Source: Gammaproteobacteria bacterium (GTDB lineage: Bacteria > Pseudomonadota > Gammaproteobacteria > Competibacterales > Competibacteraceae). Taken from it: a stretch of DNA of 29,564 bases. Below the pieces are notes generated by a model. The model made no database searches. It was not told the origin of the DNA and saw only the letters and a list, made by a program, of their open reading frames with translations. Within the stretch, counting starts at the first letter, position 1. The number at the start of each line of letters is the position of its first letter. Of the stretch, positions 16,600 to 24,889 are shown in pieces. The position numbers and the translations under genes are program-made. The stretch spans positions 1 through 29,564 of the forward strand of contig PWUP01000352.1 in assembly GCA_003562535.1 (NCBI GenBank). The letters are read 5' to 3'.

Positions 16600-17766
16600 A
16601 TGGAAAGCGATCAGGCTTTTAAGTACATCCTTGATCTTGCGGAATTATTGGTAAAAGAACAAGGGTCAGATATGTTTGTTACGGCGGGTTCTGCACCGGC
16701 GATTAAAGTGCGGGGGGCCATGCGTCGGGTGGGTAATACCGCTTTGACTGCTGAGCAGGCGGATTATTTAGTGCGTTCGGTGATGAATGACCGGACGTCG
16801 CGTGAGTTCGATGAAGTCTATGAAGCAAACTTTGCGCTGCATTTTGAAAATGTCGCTCGTTTTCGGGTCAGCGCCTTTAAGCAACGCGGTACCAGTGGCA
16901 TGGTATTGCGCCATATTCGTTCTGATATTCCCGACTTCGGTAGCCTGCATTTGCCTGAGATTCTCACCGATTTGTCGATGACCAAACGCGGGCTGATTGT
17001 GTTTGTCGGCGGAACCGGTAGTGGTAAATCCACATCGTTAGCGGCTATGATTGATTATCGCAATTCCAACAGCTACGGGCATATCATTACGATCGAGGAT
17101 CCGATTGAATTCTTTCATCAGCATAAAAAATGCATTGTTAATCAGCGTGAAGTAGGCAGTGACACGGATTCTTATAAAATCGCCCTCAAAAACACCTTGC
17201 GCCAAGCGCCTGATGTTATTCTCATTGGTGAGGTGCGTGACCGTGAGGGTATGGAGGCCGCCATTGCCTTTGCCGAAACCGGGCATTTAGTGTTGACCAC
17301 CTTGCACGCGAATAATGCTGACCAAGCCTTTGACCGCATCATCAACTTCTTCCCTGACGAAAAACGTCAACAGTTGCTGATGGACTTATCGTTCAATATG
17401 AAAGCGTTTGTCTCGCAGCGGTTAATTCCCCGCTGTGATAAGCAAGCCTTGGTTCCAGCCGTCGAGGTGTTGGTCAATACGCCCTTGGTGGCTGAATTGA
17501 TTTTCCAAGGACGGATTCGCGAAATTAAAGAAACCATGTCACGGGCTAATGAACAAGGACTGATTACCTTCGATCAATCCCTATTTAAGCTGTATGATGA
17601 GGGACTGGTTGATTATGAGACGGCGTTACGTTTTGCTGATTCGCTCAATAATCTACGGCTGATGATTCGGCTCAAGAGCAAGCGCACCCCGCCTGCCTCG
17701 GGGGATGCGCTGGGCAATGTCAGCATCCAAAAAACCCGTGAAGAAGGCCAAACTGGACACCTATAA
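16600..17766 (+). CDS. pilU: Type IV pilus retraction ATPase-like protein PilU
   Basis: Hexameric secretion-type ATPase that assists PilT-dependent pilus retraction and twitching motility at the inner membrane. The 388 residues include an N-terminal PAS-like domain, Walker A GGTGSGKST (137-145, Lys143), the Asp box, Walker B around LIGEVRD, and a His box (TGHLVLTTLHANNA). Assignment to PilU rather than PilT rests on the EFFHQHKKCIVNQREVG stretch and the longer C-terminal tail. The ATG at 16600 has GGAG at 16589-16592. The TTG just before it is not needed. No pilT or other pilus gene is next to it in this window, whereas pilT and pilU are often adjacent. Confidence 0.93.
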   Translation: MESDQAFKYILDLAELLVKEQGSDMFVTAGSAPAIKVRGAMRRVGNTALTAEQADYLVRSVMNDRTSREFDEVYEANFALHFENVARFRVSAFKQRGTSGMVLRHIRSDIPDFGSLHLPEILTDLSMTKRGLIVFVGGTGSGKSTSLAAMIDYRNSNSYGHIITIEDPIEFFHQHKKCIVNQREVGSDTDSYKIALKNTLRQAPDVILIGEVRDREGMEAAIAFAETGHLVLTTLHANNADQAFDRIINFFPDEKRQQLLMDLSFNMKAFVSQRLIPRCDKQALVPAVEVLVNTPLVAELIFQGRIREIKETMSRANEQGLITFDQSLFKLYDEGLVDYETALRFADSLNNLRLMIRLKSKRTPPASGDALGNVSIQKTREEGQTGHL

Positions 17767-17811
17767 GGGGTTTACGCCTTGAGTGCCGTGACAGACCATA
17801 ATTCACAACCC

Positions 17812-17857
17812 GTCACACGGTATCGGCACGGGTACTATAGTTTAATAATTTGGAGGA
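17812..17857 (+). promoter_or_regulatory. Promoter candidate and strong ribosome binding site of the sensor-exonuclease operon
   Basis: GTCACA (17812-17817; four of six consensus bases) and TATAGT (17836-17841; five of six) are 18 bp apart. The start would be near 17848, leaving a leader of only about 16 nt that contains the strong Shine-Dalgarno TGGAGGAG at 17851. Short inverted repeats (GTGAC/GTCAC and GTGCCG/CGGCAC) fill the 97-bp gap after pilU. Confidence 0.4.
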
Positions 17858-17863
17858 GTTACC

Positions 17864-18235
17864 GTGGCAGGCAAAATTTTAATCGTCGACGACGAGCCTA
17901 ATATATTACTTTCACTAAAATTTCTGTTGCAACAGGCCGGCTTTGAAGTCTATACCGCCAAGGATGGTCAGGCCGCACTGGACGCCTTGCAGTCACAAGT
18001 TGTTGATCTTATGCTACTTGATGTCATGTTGCCCAATAAATCGGGCTATGAAGTGTGCCAAGCGGTGCGCGCGAATCCGGCTTGGAGTCAAGTTAAAATC
18101 ATCATGTTAACAGCACGGGGACGTGAAATCGACCGCGAAAAAGGCGAGGCTCTGGGTGCCGATGATTACATCACTAAACCGTTTGCAACCCGCGATGTTG
18201 TGGCTCGAGTGCAGTCCATGTTAGTGCTGAATTAA
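17864..18235 (+). CDS. Single-domain response regulator (CheY/PilH-like receiver)
   Basis: A 123-residue receiver with no output domain. The phosphorylation site is complete: D9/D10, Asp53 (LLDVMLPNKSG), Thr83 and Lys105 (TKPF). It starts with GTG at 17864 behind an unusually strong Shine-Dalgarno sequence (GGAGGAG). It is the first gene of an operon with the exonuclease fusion (12-bp gap), the small membrane protein and the symporter-type kinase, which carries no receiver of its own. That kinase is its most likely phosphodonor. Related CbrA/CrbS kinases usually pair with DNA-binding regulators (CbrB, CrbR), so a lone receiver implies output by protein contact or as part of a phosphorelay. 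Confidence 0.93.
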   Translation: MAGKILIVDDEPNILLSLKFLLQQAGFEVYTAKDGQAALDALQSQVVDLMLLDVMLPNKSGYEVCQAVRANPAWSQVKIIMLTARGREIDREKGEALGADDYITKPFATRDVVARVQSMLVLN

Positions 18236-18247
18236 CCAAGCGAATCA

Positions 18248-20338
18248 ATGATGAATGAGCGCAAATGGTTTTGGCTGTTGTTGCCCGTACCGTTACTTAT
18301 TGTCATTGCATTCACCGCGCTGGCAGCTTGGCATTTACCCACCTTGGTTGACGATGCCAACGTGCAGGAACGGCTCCTAGGTTACAGCATACTGACCGGC
18401 TTTGCCTTGGTCGTGCTGTGGGTGGCGATCTGGTTCATCTTGGATCAATGGTTGATGCAACCTTTGCGCTCACTGGAACGCGGTATCGGTATCCTAACCT
18501 ACGGTAATCCAGCACACGAGCTAGAGCTACCCGATGTACATTTGCTAGGGCGTTTGCCCGATGCGGTAGGCAACCTCGGCGAAGCCCTAATGCGCGCTCG
18601 GCGTGAAAGTGCTGAAGCCATTGCGACCGGTGCGCAAATCAGCGACGAGCAACGGGCGCAATTAGAGGCGGTACTCAGCGGTTTGTCCGAGGGCGTTCTG
18701 GTCTGTGATACCAAGGCGAGGGTTTTGCTGTATAACCCGGCTGCTTTAGAGTTATTAGGGGAACAGGCGCAATTAGGTCTGGGGCGCTCACTGTATAATT
18801 TCTGGCATCGCTCGCCGATTGAAAACACCTTTGACCTGCTCAAGCATCGCCAAGAATCAGGGCAATCCTCAGAAAGTTCAGAATTTGTGTGCGCCAATGT
18901 GGACGGCGAACGCATGTACCATTGTCGTATGAGTTTACTGCCGGCCAGTCGGGCGGTGAGTTCTGCATTTCTCATTACGTTTAATAATTTTAGCGGCTTA
19001 TTAGGGCAAGAGCCGCCTGCCGTCAATACCACACTGGAAGACTTACGCCAGCCACTGGCCAGCTTACGGGCGGCTGCGGAGACTTTGCAAGCGGGAGCGG
19101 TGAACGATAGGCAACAGTGCGCAACCTTTGTGCATATTTTAGTCAGCGAAAGTGATGTCCTCAGTCAGCGGTTAGAAAGCCTGTCCCAAGAACTGCGTTC
19201 ACTGTTCCGTATCCAGTGGCCGTTGCATGATGTGCTGTCTGTGGATTTGATCAGCAGCGTCAGTCAACGTCTGCTTGCACGGGGAGGGCCGAAACTCAAA
19301 GCAGTGGGTGATCCGCTGTGGCTGTATGCGGATGGTCATTCCTTATTATTACTGATCGAGCATATACTGTTGCGTTTGCAAAGCCATGCTAAACGGTTTA
19401 AAGCGGAAACCTTGCTGGGTAATCGGAGGGTTTATCTGGACTTTATTTGGAAAGGTGAGCCGTTGCCCGCTGGTGAAATTGAGCAGTGGCTTGATGAAGG
19501 ATTGCCCGAACTGGTTGGAGCGGCGACCGTGCGCGAGGTATTGAGCCGCCATAACAGTGTGCTGTGGAGTCAAGCCCATACCCAAGAGGGTCGTGCGTTA
19601 TTGCGTTTGCCGCTGCCTGCCTCCGATCGACAATGGCGTCCTGCCCGCTCGCCCTTACCGGCGCGTCCCGAATTTTATGATTTCTCCCTGAGTCGGGATT
19701 TTGATGACTTGGGTAGCCTAGTCGAGCAACCTTTGGGACAGCTCACCTATGTCGTGTTTGATACGGAAACCACCGGTTTAGAACCGTCTCGCGGTGACGA
19801 AATGGTACAAATCGCCGGGGTGCGAGTGGTCAACCGGCGCATTTTAACCGGCGAACGCTTTGATCGGTTGATTAACCCGGGTCGAATGATCCCACGAGCG
19901 TCCACCCGCTTTCACGGCATTACTGAGGATATGGTGCAAGATCAACCGCCTGCGCCCGAAGTACTGAAAGAATTCATGAATTTTGTTGGCGGAGACGATG
20001 TGGTGCTTGTCGCCCATAATGCCGCCTTCGATATGAAGTTCTTGACCCTCAAAGAAGAAGCGGCTGGGGTGCGCATCACGAATCCGGTGCTGGATACTCT
20101 GCTGTTGTCCGCGTATTTGCACGATCATGCCAATGATCATAACTTAGACGCGATAGCCGAACGTTTAGGGATTACCCTAACCAGTCGGCATAATGCCCTT
20201 GGCGATACGTTGGGTACGGCTGAGGTGTGGGTAAAACTCATAGATTTACTAGAGGCACAAGGCATTATGACGTTAGCTGATGCCTTGGCTGCGAGTGATA
20301 AAATGGTACAAATTCGCCGAGCGCAGGCTCGCTTCTAA
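18248..20338 (+). CDS. Membrane protein with PAS and degenerate histidine-kinase core fused to a DEDDh 3'-5' exonuclease
   Basis: A 696-residue fusion. Two transmembrane helices (about 8-30 and 45-67) are followed by a HAMP-like stretch (about 70-113) and a PAS domain (about 137-250). Next is a histidine-kinase-like core that has lost its catalytic residues. The H-box reads LEDLRQPL with Glu264 where the phosphoacceptor His belongs. Both N-box asparagines are absent around 365-382. The G1 box appears as WKGEPLPAGEIEQW (401-414) without its aspartate, and VREVLSRH... with LLRLPLP ends the fold. Residues about 498-670 form a DnaQ-like exonuclease with all catalytic positions: D505 and E507 (FDTETTG), D595 (NAAFD), H648 and D653 (RHNALGD). 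The exonuclease therefore looks active while the kinase part looks like a signalling scaffold. The ATG at 18248 has a weak ribosome site. The next gene begins 1 bp after the stop. Confidence 0.9.
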   Translation: MMNERKWFWLLLPVPLLIVIAFTALAAWHLPTLVDDANVQERLLGYSILTGFALVVLWVAIWFILDQWLMQPLRSLERGIGILTYGNPAHELELPDVHLLGRLPDAVGNLGEALMRARRESAEAIATGAQISDEQRAQLEAVLSGLSEGVLVCDTKARVLLYNPAALELLGEQAQLGLGRSLYNFWHRSPIENTFDLLKHRQESGQSSESSEFVCANVDGERMYHCRMSLLPASRAVSSAFLITFNNFSGLLGQEPPAVNTTLEDLRQPLASLRAAAETLQAGAVNDRQQCATFVHILVSESDVLSQRLESLSQELRSLFRIQWPLHDVLSVDLISSVSQRLLARGGPKLKAVGDPLWLYADGHSLLLLIEHILLRLQSHAKRFKAETLLGNRRVYLDFIWKGEPLPAGEIEQWLDEGLPELVGAATVREVLSRHNSVLWSQAHTQEGRALLRLPLPASDRQWRPARSPLPARPEFYDFSLSRDFDDLGSLVEQPLGQLTYVVFDTETTGLEPSRGDEMVQIAGVRVVNRRILTGERFDRLINPGRMIPRASTRFHGITEDMVQDQPPAPEVLKEFMNFVGGDDVVLVAHNAAFDMKFLTLKEEAAGVRITNPVLDTLLLSAYLHDHANDHNLDAIAERLGITLTSRHNALGDTLGTAEVWVKLIDLLEAQGIMTLADALAASDKMVQIRRAQARF

Positions 20339-20339
20339 A

Positions 20340-20552
20340 ATGCCGCTCCGTTACCGAGACGCCCTGTTGGTTACGCTGGTCATCGGCGTGCTGGCGTTCA
20401 ATTACCCACTGTTGGCGGTGTTTGATCGGCCCTTGGCTGTGCTAGGTACTCCCTTGCTGGTCGTGTATCTGTACGGATTTTGGCTGGTGGTGATTATTGC
20501 TGTGGCTCTTATAATGCGCGCCTGTGCGCGCTCAAAGCGCAGCGATGATTAG
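20340..20552 (+). CDS. Small two-helix membrane protein upstream of the symporter-type kinase (CbrX-like position)
   Basis: A 70-residue protein with two hydrophobic helices (about 7-24 and 36-58) separated by a short loop and ending in a basic tail. The ATG at 20340 lies 1 bp after the exonuclease stop, and the kinase GTG follows 14 bp after its own stop. An in-frame start at 20280 inside the exonuclease gene is rejected. Position and size recall CbrX, the small protein encoded before cbrA in Pseudomonas, and the segment PLLVVYLYGFWLVV resembles the PLGFWIAQQ region of DUF4212 symporter small subunits. I infer that it is a small subunit for the symporter-like domain of the kinase. No function is established. 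Confidence 0.8.
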   Translation: MPLRYRDALLVTLVIGVLAFNYPLLAVFDRPLAVLGTPLLVVYLYGFWLVVIIAVALIMRACARSKRSDD

Positions 20553-20566
20553 CTGGGAAGGCTGAG

Positions 20567-23290
20567 GTGCTCACTCACCAATTCATTATTACCATTGCGC
20601 TGTCTTACTTGGCGCTATTGTTTATGGTGGCCTATTTCAGCGATCGTCTTGCCGATCGTGGCCATTCGCTGATTGCCAACCCTCTGGTCTATACCCTATC
20701 TATTGCCGTTTACTGCACCGCTTGGACATTCTATGGCAGTGTAGGACGGGCGGCTGAAACCGGGACAGGGTTTTTGCCGATTTACCTCGGGCCCACATTG
20801 GTGATGATCTTGGGTTGGGTGTTGTTGCGGCGGATTGTGCGCATTTCCAAAACTCAGCGCATCACCTCGATTGCTGATTTTATCGCATCCCGCTATGGCA
20901 AAAGCCACCTACTGGGTGGGGTCGTTTCAATCATTGCGGTCATCGGCATCTTGCCGTATATCTCGATTCAGCTTGAAGCCATTGCCAGCAGTTTTACTGT
21001 TCTCAGCAACTATCCTGATTTAGTGGCGCTCGACCAAGCTGAAGCTCAGCCCTTGTGGCTGGACACCAGTTTTCACGCTGCGCTATTGCTGATTGTGTTC
21101 AGTATTTTGTTTGGCACTCGGCATATCGACACCACTGAGCGCCATGAAGGCATGGTAGCGGCCATTGCCTTTGAGTCCATCATCAAACTGTTGGCCTTTT
21201 TAGCCGTCGGGTTTTTTGTCACGTTTATGTTGTTTTCCGGGCCGACGGATATTTTTAGCCAAGCGGCTGCTGATCCACACTTGCAACGGCTGTTCAGTAT
21301 GGAAGCTATTCCCGGTGGCTTTGGGGGGTGGTTCACCTTGGTGTTTTTGTCCAGTATGGCCTTTATGTTTTTGCCAAGGCAGTTTCAGGTCATCGTGGTT
21401 GAGAATGTCAACGAATCGCATTTGCGTACCGCAAGCTGGCTGTTTCCCCTGTACCTGTTGGTGATTAATTTATTTGTGCTGCCTATCGCCTTAGCCGGCA
21501 TGCTGGTGTTTTCTGGCAATCCTCCGCAAACCGATATGTTGGTCTTGTTTCTGCCTATGCTGGAGCACCAACAGTGGTTAGCCTTGATTGTATTTATCGG
21601 CGGGTTGTCGGCAGCAACGGGTATGGTGATTGTGGAAACCGTGGCCTTATCCACCATGGTATGTAACGATTTAATCATGCCCTTGCTGTTGCGGTGGAAA
21701 CGGTTGCGCCTGCAGCAGCGCGGTGATTTAAGCCGTTGGTTAATCACTATTCGCCGCATCACCATCGTCGTGCTGATTTTGCTGGGCGACTTGTTTTTCC
21801 GCACCGCCGGTGGGTTTTTCCCACTGGTGACTATTGGTTTGCTGTCGTTTGCCGCGGTCGCTCAGTTTGCTCCGGCGATTTTATTCGGCCTGTTTTGGCG
21901 GCGCGCCACCCGCATTGGTGCTCTGATCGGTCTGATCAGTGGGTTTTTAGTGTGGATTTATACTTTGTTATTGCCACTCTCAGGATGGTTGTCAACGGGG
22001 TTTATCGACCAAGGCCCTTGGGGTATGACCCTACTGCGCCCCAGTGCTTTATTCGGTCTGGAAGGGCTGGATCTGTTCACCCACGGTGTTTTTTGGAGCA
22101 TGCTGGCTAATGTGGGCGGCCTAGTCTTAGGTTCCATGCTCAGCACCCAAGGTTCCGTTGAGCGGATTCAAGCCAGTCGTTTTGTCGATGTGTTCAGCCC
22201 AAATCGCACCCCAACAGGCCCACTGGTTTGGCGGGGCAGTGCGGACATTATGGAACTGCGGCGGATGGTGGCGCGTTTTTTGGGAGAGCGCCGCGCGAAT
22301 CAGGCGTTTGCCCAATACGCAGATCATCATGGCCTATCCTTGGGGGCAGGCACCCGTGCCGATCCTCATCTGGTGCATCATGCCGAAGAGCTGTTGGCTG
22401 GGGCGGTGGGCGCCGCATCGGCTCGGGTGATGATCAGTTCCATTTTCAAGGGAGAAGCCTTAAGCGTCACAGAAGTCATGACCATTCTGGACGAAAGCTC
22501 GCAAGCCATTCGCCACAGTCGCCAACTGGAACGCCAATCTCGAGAACTGGCGACAGCCTATAGTGAATTACGCGCGGCCAATCAACGTCTCCAAGAACTG
22601 GATCGTCTCAAAGACGAATTCGTGGCCAATGCCAGTCATGAGCTGCGCACTCCGCTCACATCCATCCGCGCATTTTCCGAGATTTTGCTCAATAACCCCG
22701 ACATTTCCACAGATGAGAAACAGGAGTTTCTAGGTATCATTGTCAAGGAAAGTGAACGGCTGACGCGGTTGATTAATCAAATGTTGGATGTGGCTAAAAT
22801 GGATGCCGGTCATATTGCCTGGGATAATCAGACCGTCGATTTGGACAGTGTGTTGGATGATGCCGTCAACGCTACCCGTCAATTATGCAAGGATCGAGGT
22901 GTTGAGTTACGGGTTGAGCGTGCCCCCCAGCCGCTAATGCTGCAAGGCGATACTGACCGGTTGACCCAGGTATTCATTAATTTGCTGTCTAATGCGGTTA
23001 AATTCTGCCGTGATGAACAAGGCCGAGTCGCTATGCGCTTGCTGCAGCGTGAGGATCAAGCCCGGATTGAAATCGAAGATAATGGACCGGGGATTCCTGC
23101 CGAACATCTGGAAAGAATTTTTGAACGCTTTCATCAAATCAGTGATCAGCAAGCGGGTAAACCGAAAGGAACAGGGCTGGGTTTAGCGATCAGCAAACGG
23201 ATTGTCGAGCACCATCACGGACACATTTGGGCGGAATCCCAATGGGGGCAAGGCGCATGCTTTATCGTTGAATTACCGTTGCACAACTAA
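20567..23290 (+). CDS. Sensor histidine kinase with sodium:solute symporter input domain (CbrA/CrbS type)
   Basis: A 907-residue membrane kinase. Residues 1 to about 535 form an SLC5/SSS-like transporter of about 13 helices. A STAC-like linker follows (about 545-645, with AEELLAGAVGAASARV), then a short coiled coil and the kinase core. The core has His691 (SHELRTP), N-box N805/N809, G1 Asp838 (DNGPGI) and a GTGLGL lid, so it should be active. Unlike CbrA it has no PAS domain between STAC and the kinase core, and no receiver. The start is GTG at 20567 preceded by GGAAGG. In Pseudomonas and Vibrio, relatives control use of amino acids, acetate and other carbon sources. Here the substrate is unknown. 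Its stop codon overlaps the stop of the convergent DUF294 gene. Confidence 0.93.
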   Translation: MLTHQFIITIALSYLALLFMVAYFSDRLADRGHSLIANPLVYTLSIAVYCTAWTFYGSVGRAAETGTGFLPIYLGPTLVMILGWVLLRRIVRISKTQRITSIADFIASRYGKSHLLGGVVSIIAVIGILPYISIQLEAIASSFTVLSNYPDLVALDQAEAQPLWLDTSFHAALLLIVFSILFGTRHIDTTERHEGMVAAIAFESIIKLLAFLAVGFFVTFMLFSGPTDIFSQAAADPHLQRLFSMEAIPGGFGGWFTLVFLSSMAFMFLPRQFQVIVVENVNESHLRTASWLFPLYLLVINLFVLPIALAGMLVFSGNPPQTDMLVLFLPMLEHQQWLALIVFIGGLSAATGMVIVETVALSTMVCNDLIMPLLLRWKRLRLQQRGDLSRWLITIRRITIVVLILLGDLFFRTAGGFFPLVTIGLLSFAAVAQFAPAILFGLFWRRATRIGALIGLISGFLVWIYTLLLPLSGWLSTGFIDQGPWGMTLLRPSALFGLEGLDLFTHGVFWSMLANVGGLVLGSMLSTQGSVERIQASRFVDVFSPNRTPTGPLVWRGSADIMELRRMVARFLGERRANQAFAQYADHHGLSLGAGTRADPHLVHHAEELLAGAVGAASARVMISSIFKGEALSVTEVMTILDESSQAIRHSRQLERQSRELATAYSELRAANQRLQELDRLKDEFVANASHELRTPLTSIRAFSEILLNNPDISTDEKQEFLGIIVKESERLTRLINQMLDVAKMDAGHIAWDNQTVDLDSVLDDAVNATRQLCKDRGVELRVERAPQPLMLQGDTDRLTQVFINLLSNAVKFCRDEQGRVAMRLLQREDQARIEIEDNGPGIPAEHLERIFERFHQISDQQAGKPKGTGLGLAISKRIVEHHHGHIWAESQWGQGACFIVELPLHN

Positions 23291-24714
23291 CCGAGCTGCC
23301 CGCTTTGGAAGCGTTGTCCCAAGGTGGTTTGCAAGGATCGAATAATCGCAAAGGCATTTTTGAGGTGGTTACGCTCAAACTGCGAAAGTATTTTGGGTGA
23401 CACAAAATGATTGGCCGTGTGTTGGTGACGAATTTGCTCGGCCTGATGCCGCAGTCGGATGCCGCCAATAAACTCCAAAGCATCCAGCAGATCCGAGCCA
23501 CCGCTGTGACTTAATAGCCCAGCAGCGATTGCGGCTTCTAGGCGCTCGCGAGTATTGACGGGGGGTAGCCCCGCTGACAGGGCATGAATACGAGCGATAT
23601 CGATAATCGGTACGACACCATTGTGTTTCAGATCCAGGGTATTGGCGTGCTCACCGCTGCGGATTAATACAAAATTACGGAAAAAGCCCAGCGGCGGCTG
23701 ATGAGTTAAGGCGTTCATGGTCATATACGACAAGAAAATGCGGTTTTTAACCGACTTTTTCATCACATATTCATTAAGTTGGCGGAATAAATTCTGATCA
23801 CCGGCCACCGGGCGCAGGTCGAAGAAAATGCTCGATAACATTAAGGCTTTGGGTTCTGGCGCTTCGATCCACTGGTCAAAATAACGCAGCCACTGATTCA
23901 GCGGTTGACACCACTGCGGGTTTTGCGCCATCACCTCACCAGCACAATACTCATAGCCGCAAGCGTTTAAACCGGCGCACACATACTGAGCCAGTTGGGC
24001 AAAATAGTCCCCATGGTGCTCTGGATCATAGGCATCACTGAGCAGTAGGCCATTATCTTGATCGGACAAAGCGGTTTGTTCGGCGCGCGCCAGCGAACCC
24101 GCTACCATCCAGACATAGGGAATCGGCGGCGGCCCCAGGTGGTGTTCCGCCAAGGCCAATAGCCGTTGGGTAATGGCCTCGCCGATGGCACTGATCACCA
24201 ATCCGGCATGGTGTGCGGAGGCGTCGGCATCGACCAAACTGACCAAGACATGAGGCAACTGTTGGTTCAGCTCGGCCAGATCACGGCGGCGGTGTTGTTT
24301 ATGGATATTGGCCACCAAGTAAATCGCCGAAGCGGCACGGCGTTCGAGTAAATCCGTGGTCGTTACCATACCGCGCACTTGGCCGGCATCAACAATCGGT
24401 AAGTGATGGACATTACCCCGTGCCATAGCCAGCAAGGCAGCAAAACCATCCGCTTGGCTGCTGATGCTGTCCGGCGCAGGCGTCATGATCTCACGCAGCG
24501 GACTTTGTGTAGACAGGTTGCAGGCGACAACCCGGGTGCATAGATCCCGATCGGTGACAATGCCCAGCAGCTTACCCTCTTCGACCACCAGCATAGACGA
24601 CACATCGTGTTGCGCCATAACAGTTGCTGCCTGCTGAATGGGCGCATCAGGCGGCAAGCTGATCGGTTCACGACCGATTAATTGGCTTAACGGCAGATTC
24701 AGTAAATTAATCAT
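23287..24714 (-). CDS. CBS-pair DUF294 putative nucleotidyltransferase (paralogue A)
   Basis: A 475-residue cytoplasmic protein. Two CBS domains (about 8-65 and 72-128) probably bind an adenine nucleotide. Then comes a DUF294 nucleotidyltransferase domain related to the GlnD N-terminus, with GS at 206-207, R210, E212 and the metal-binding pair D218/D220 (SDQDNG). A DUF294_C helical domain (about 320-470) ends the protein. The N-terminal cyclic-nucleotide-binding domain found in many relatives is absent. The ATG at 24714 is preferred over a TTG at 24744, because the upstream residues lie at the foot of the terminator hairpin. It is 29 nt downstream of the symporter operon terminator and convergent with the kinase gene. 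The target of nucleotidylation is unknown. Confidence 0.88.
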   Translation of the reverse strand: MINLLNLPLSQLIGREPISLPPDAPIQQAATVMAQHDVSSMLVVEEGKLLGIVTDRDLCTRVVACNLSTQSPLREIMTPAPDSISSQADGFAALLAMARGNVHHLPIVDAGQVRGMVTTTDLLERRAASAIYLVANIHKQHRRRDLAELNQQLPHVLVSLVDADASAHHAGLVISAIGEAITQRLLALAEHHLGPPPIPYVWMVAGSLARAEQTALSDQDNGLLLSDAYDPEHHGDYFAQLAQYVCAGLNACGYEYCAGEVMAQNPQWCQPLNQWLRYFDQWIEAPEPKALMLSSIFFDLRPVAGDQNLFRQLNEYVMKKSVKNRIFLSYMTMNALTHQPPLGFFRNFVLIRSGEHANTLDLKHNGVVPIIDIARIHALSAGLPPVNTRERLEAAIAAGLLSHSGGSDLLDALEFIGGIRLRHQAEQIRHQHTANHFVSPKILSQFERNHLKNAFAIIRSLQTTLGQRFQSGQLG

Positions 24715-24742
24715 AAGCAGAGCCCATACCCAGAAGCTTAAC

Positions 24743-24769
24743 AAAAAAGCCCCGCATTGAGCGGGGCTT
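24743..24769 (-). terminator. Rho-independent terminator of the symporter operon
   Basis: On the minus strand a 9-bp GC-rich stem (AAGCCCCGC / GCGGGGCTT) with the 5-nt loop TCAAT is followed by six T. It lies 121 bp beyond the symporter stop and 29 nt before the DUF294 paralogue A start. Confidence 0.9.
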
Positions 24770-24889
24770 AAAGGGGGGCAATTACCCCAAAGTATCGCTG
24801 TATTACTCGATGACCGCTATAGCCATTGAGGCTGATCACCGAACCCAAGCAGTAGGTCGAGCAAAAGCATAGCGTTGCCCGACATCATA

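Noticed and set aside
20280..20339. Upstream start of the small membrane protein inside the exonuclease gene
   Set aside because: The extra 20 residues are antiphase coding for the conserved exonuclease C-terminus, and the ATG at 20340 gives a normal two-helix protein with ideal spacing.
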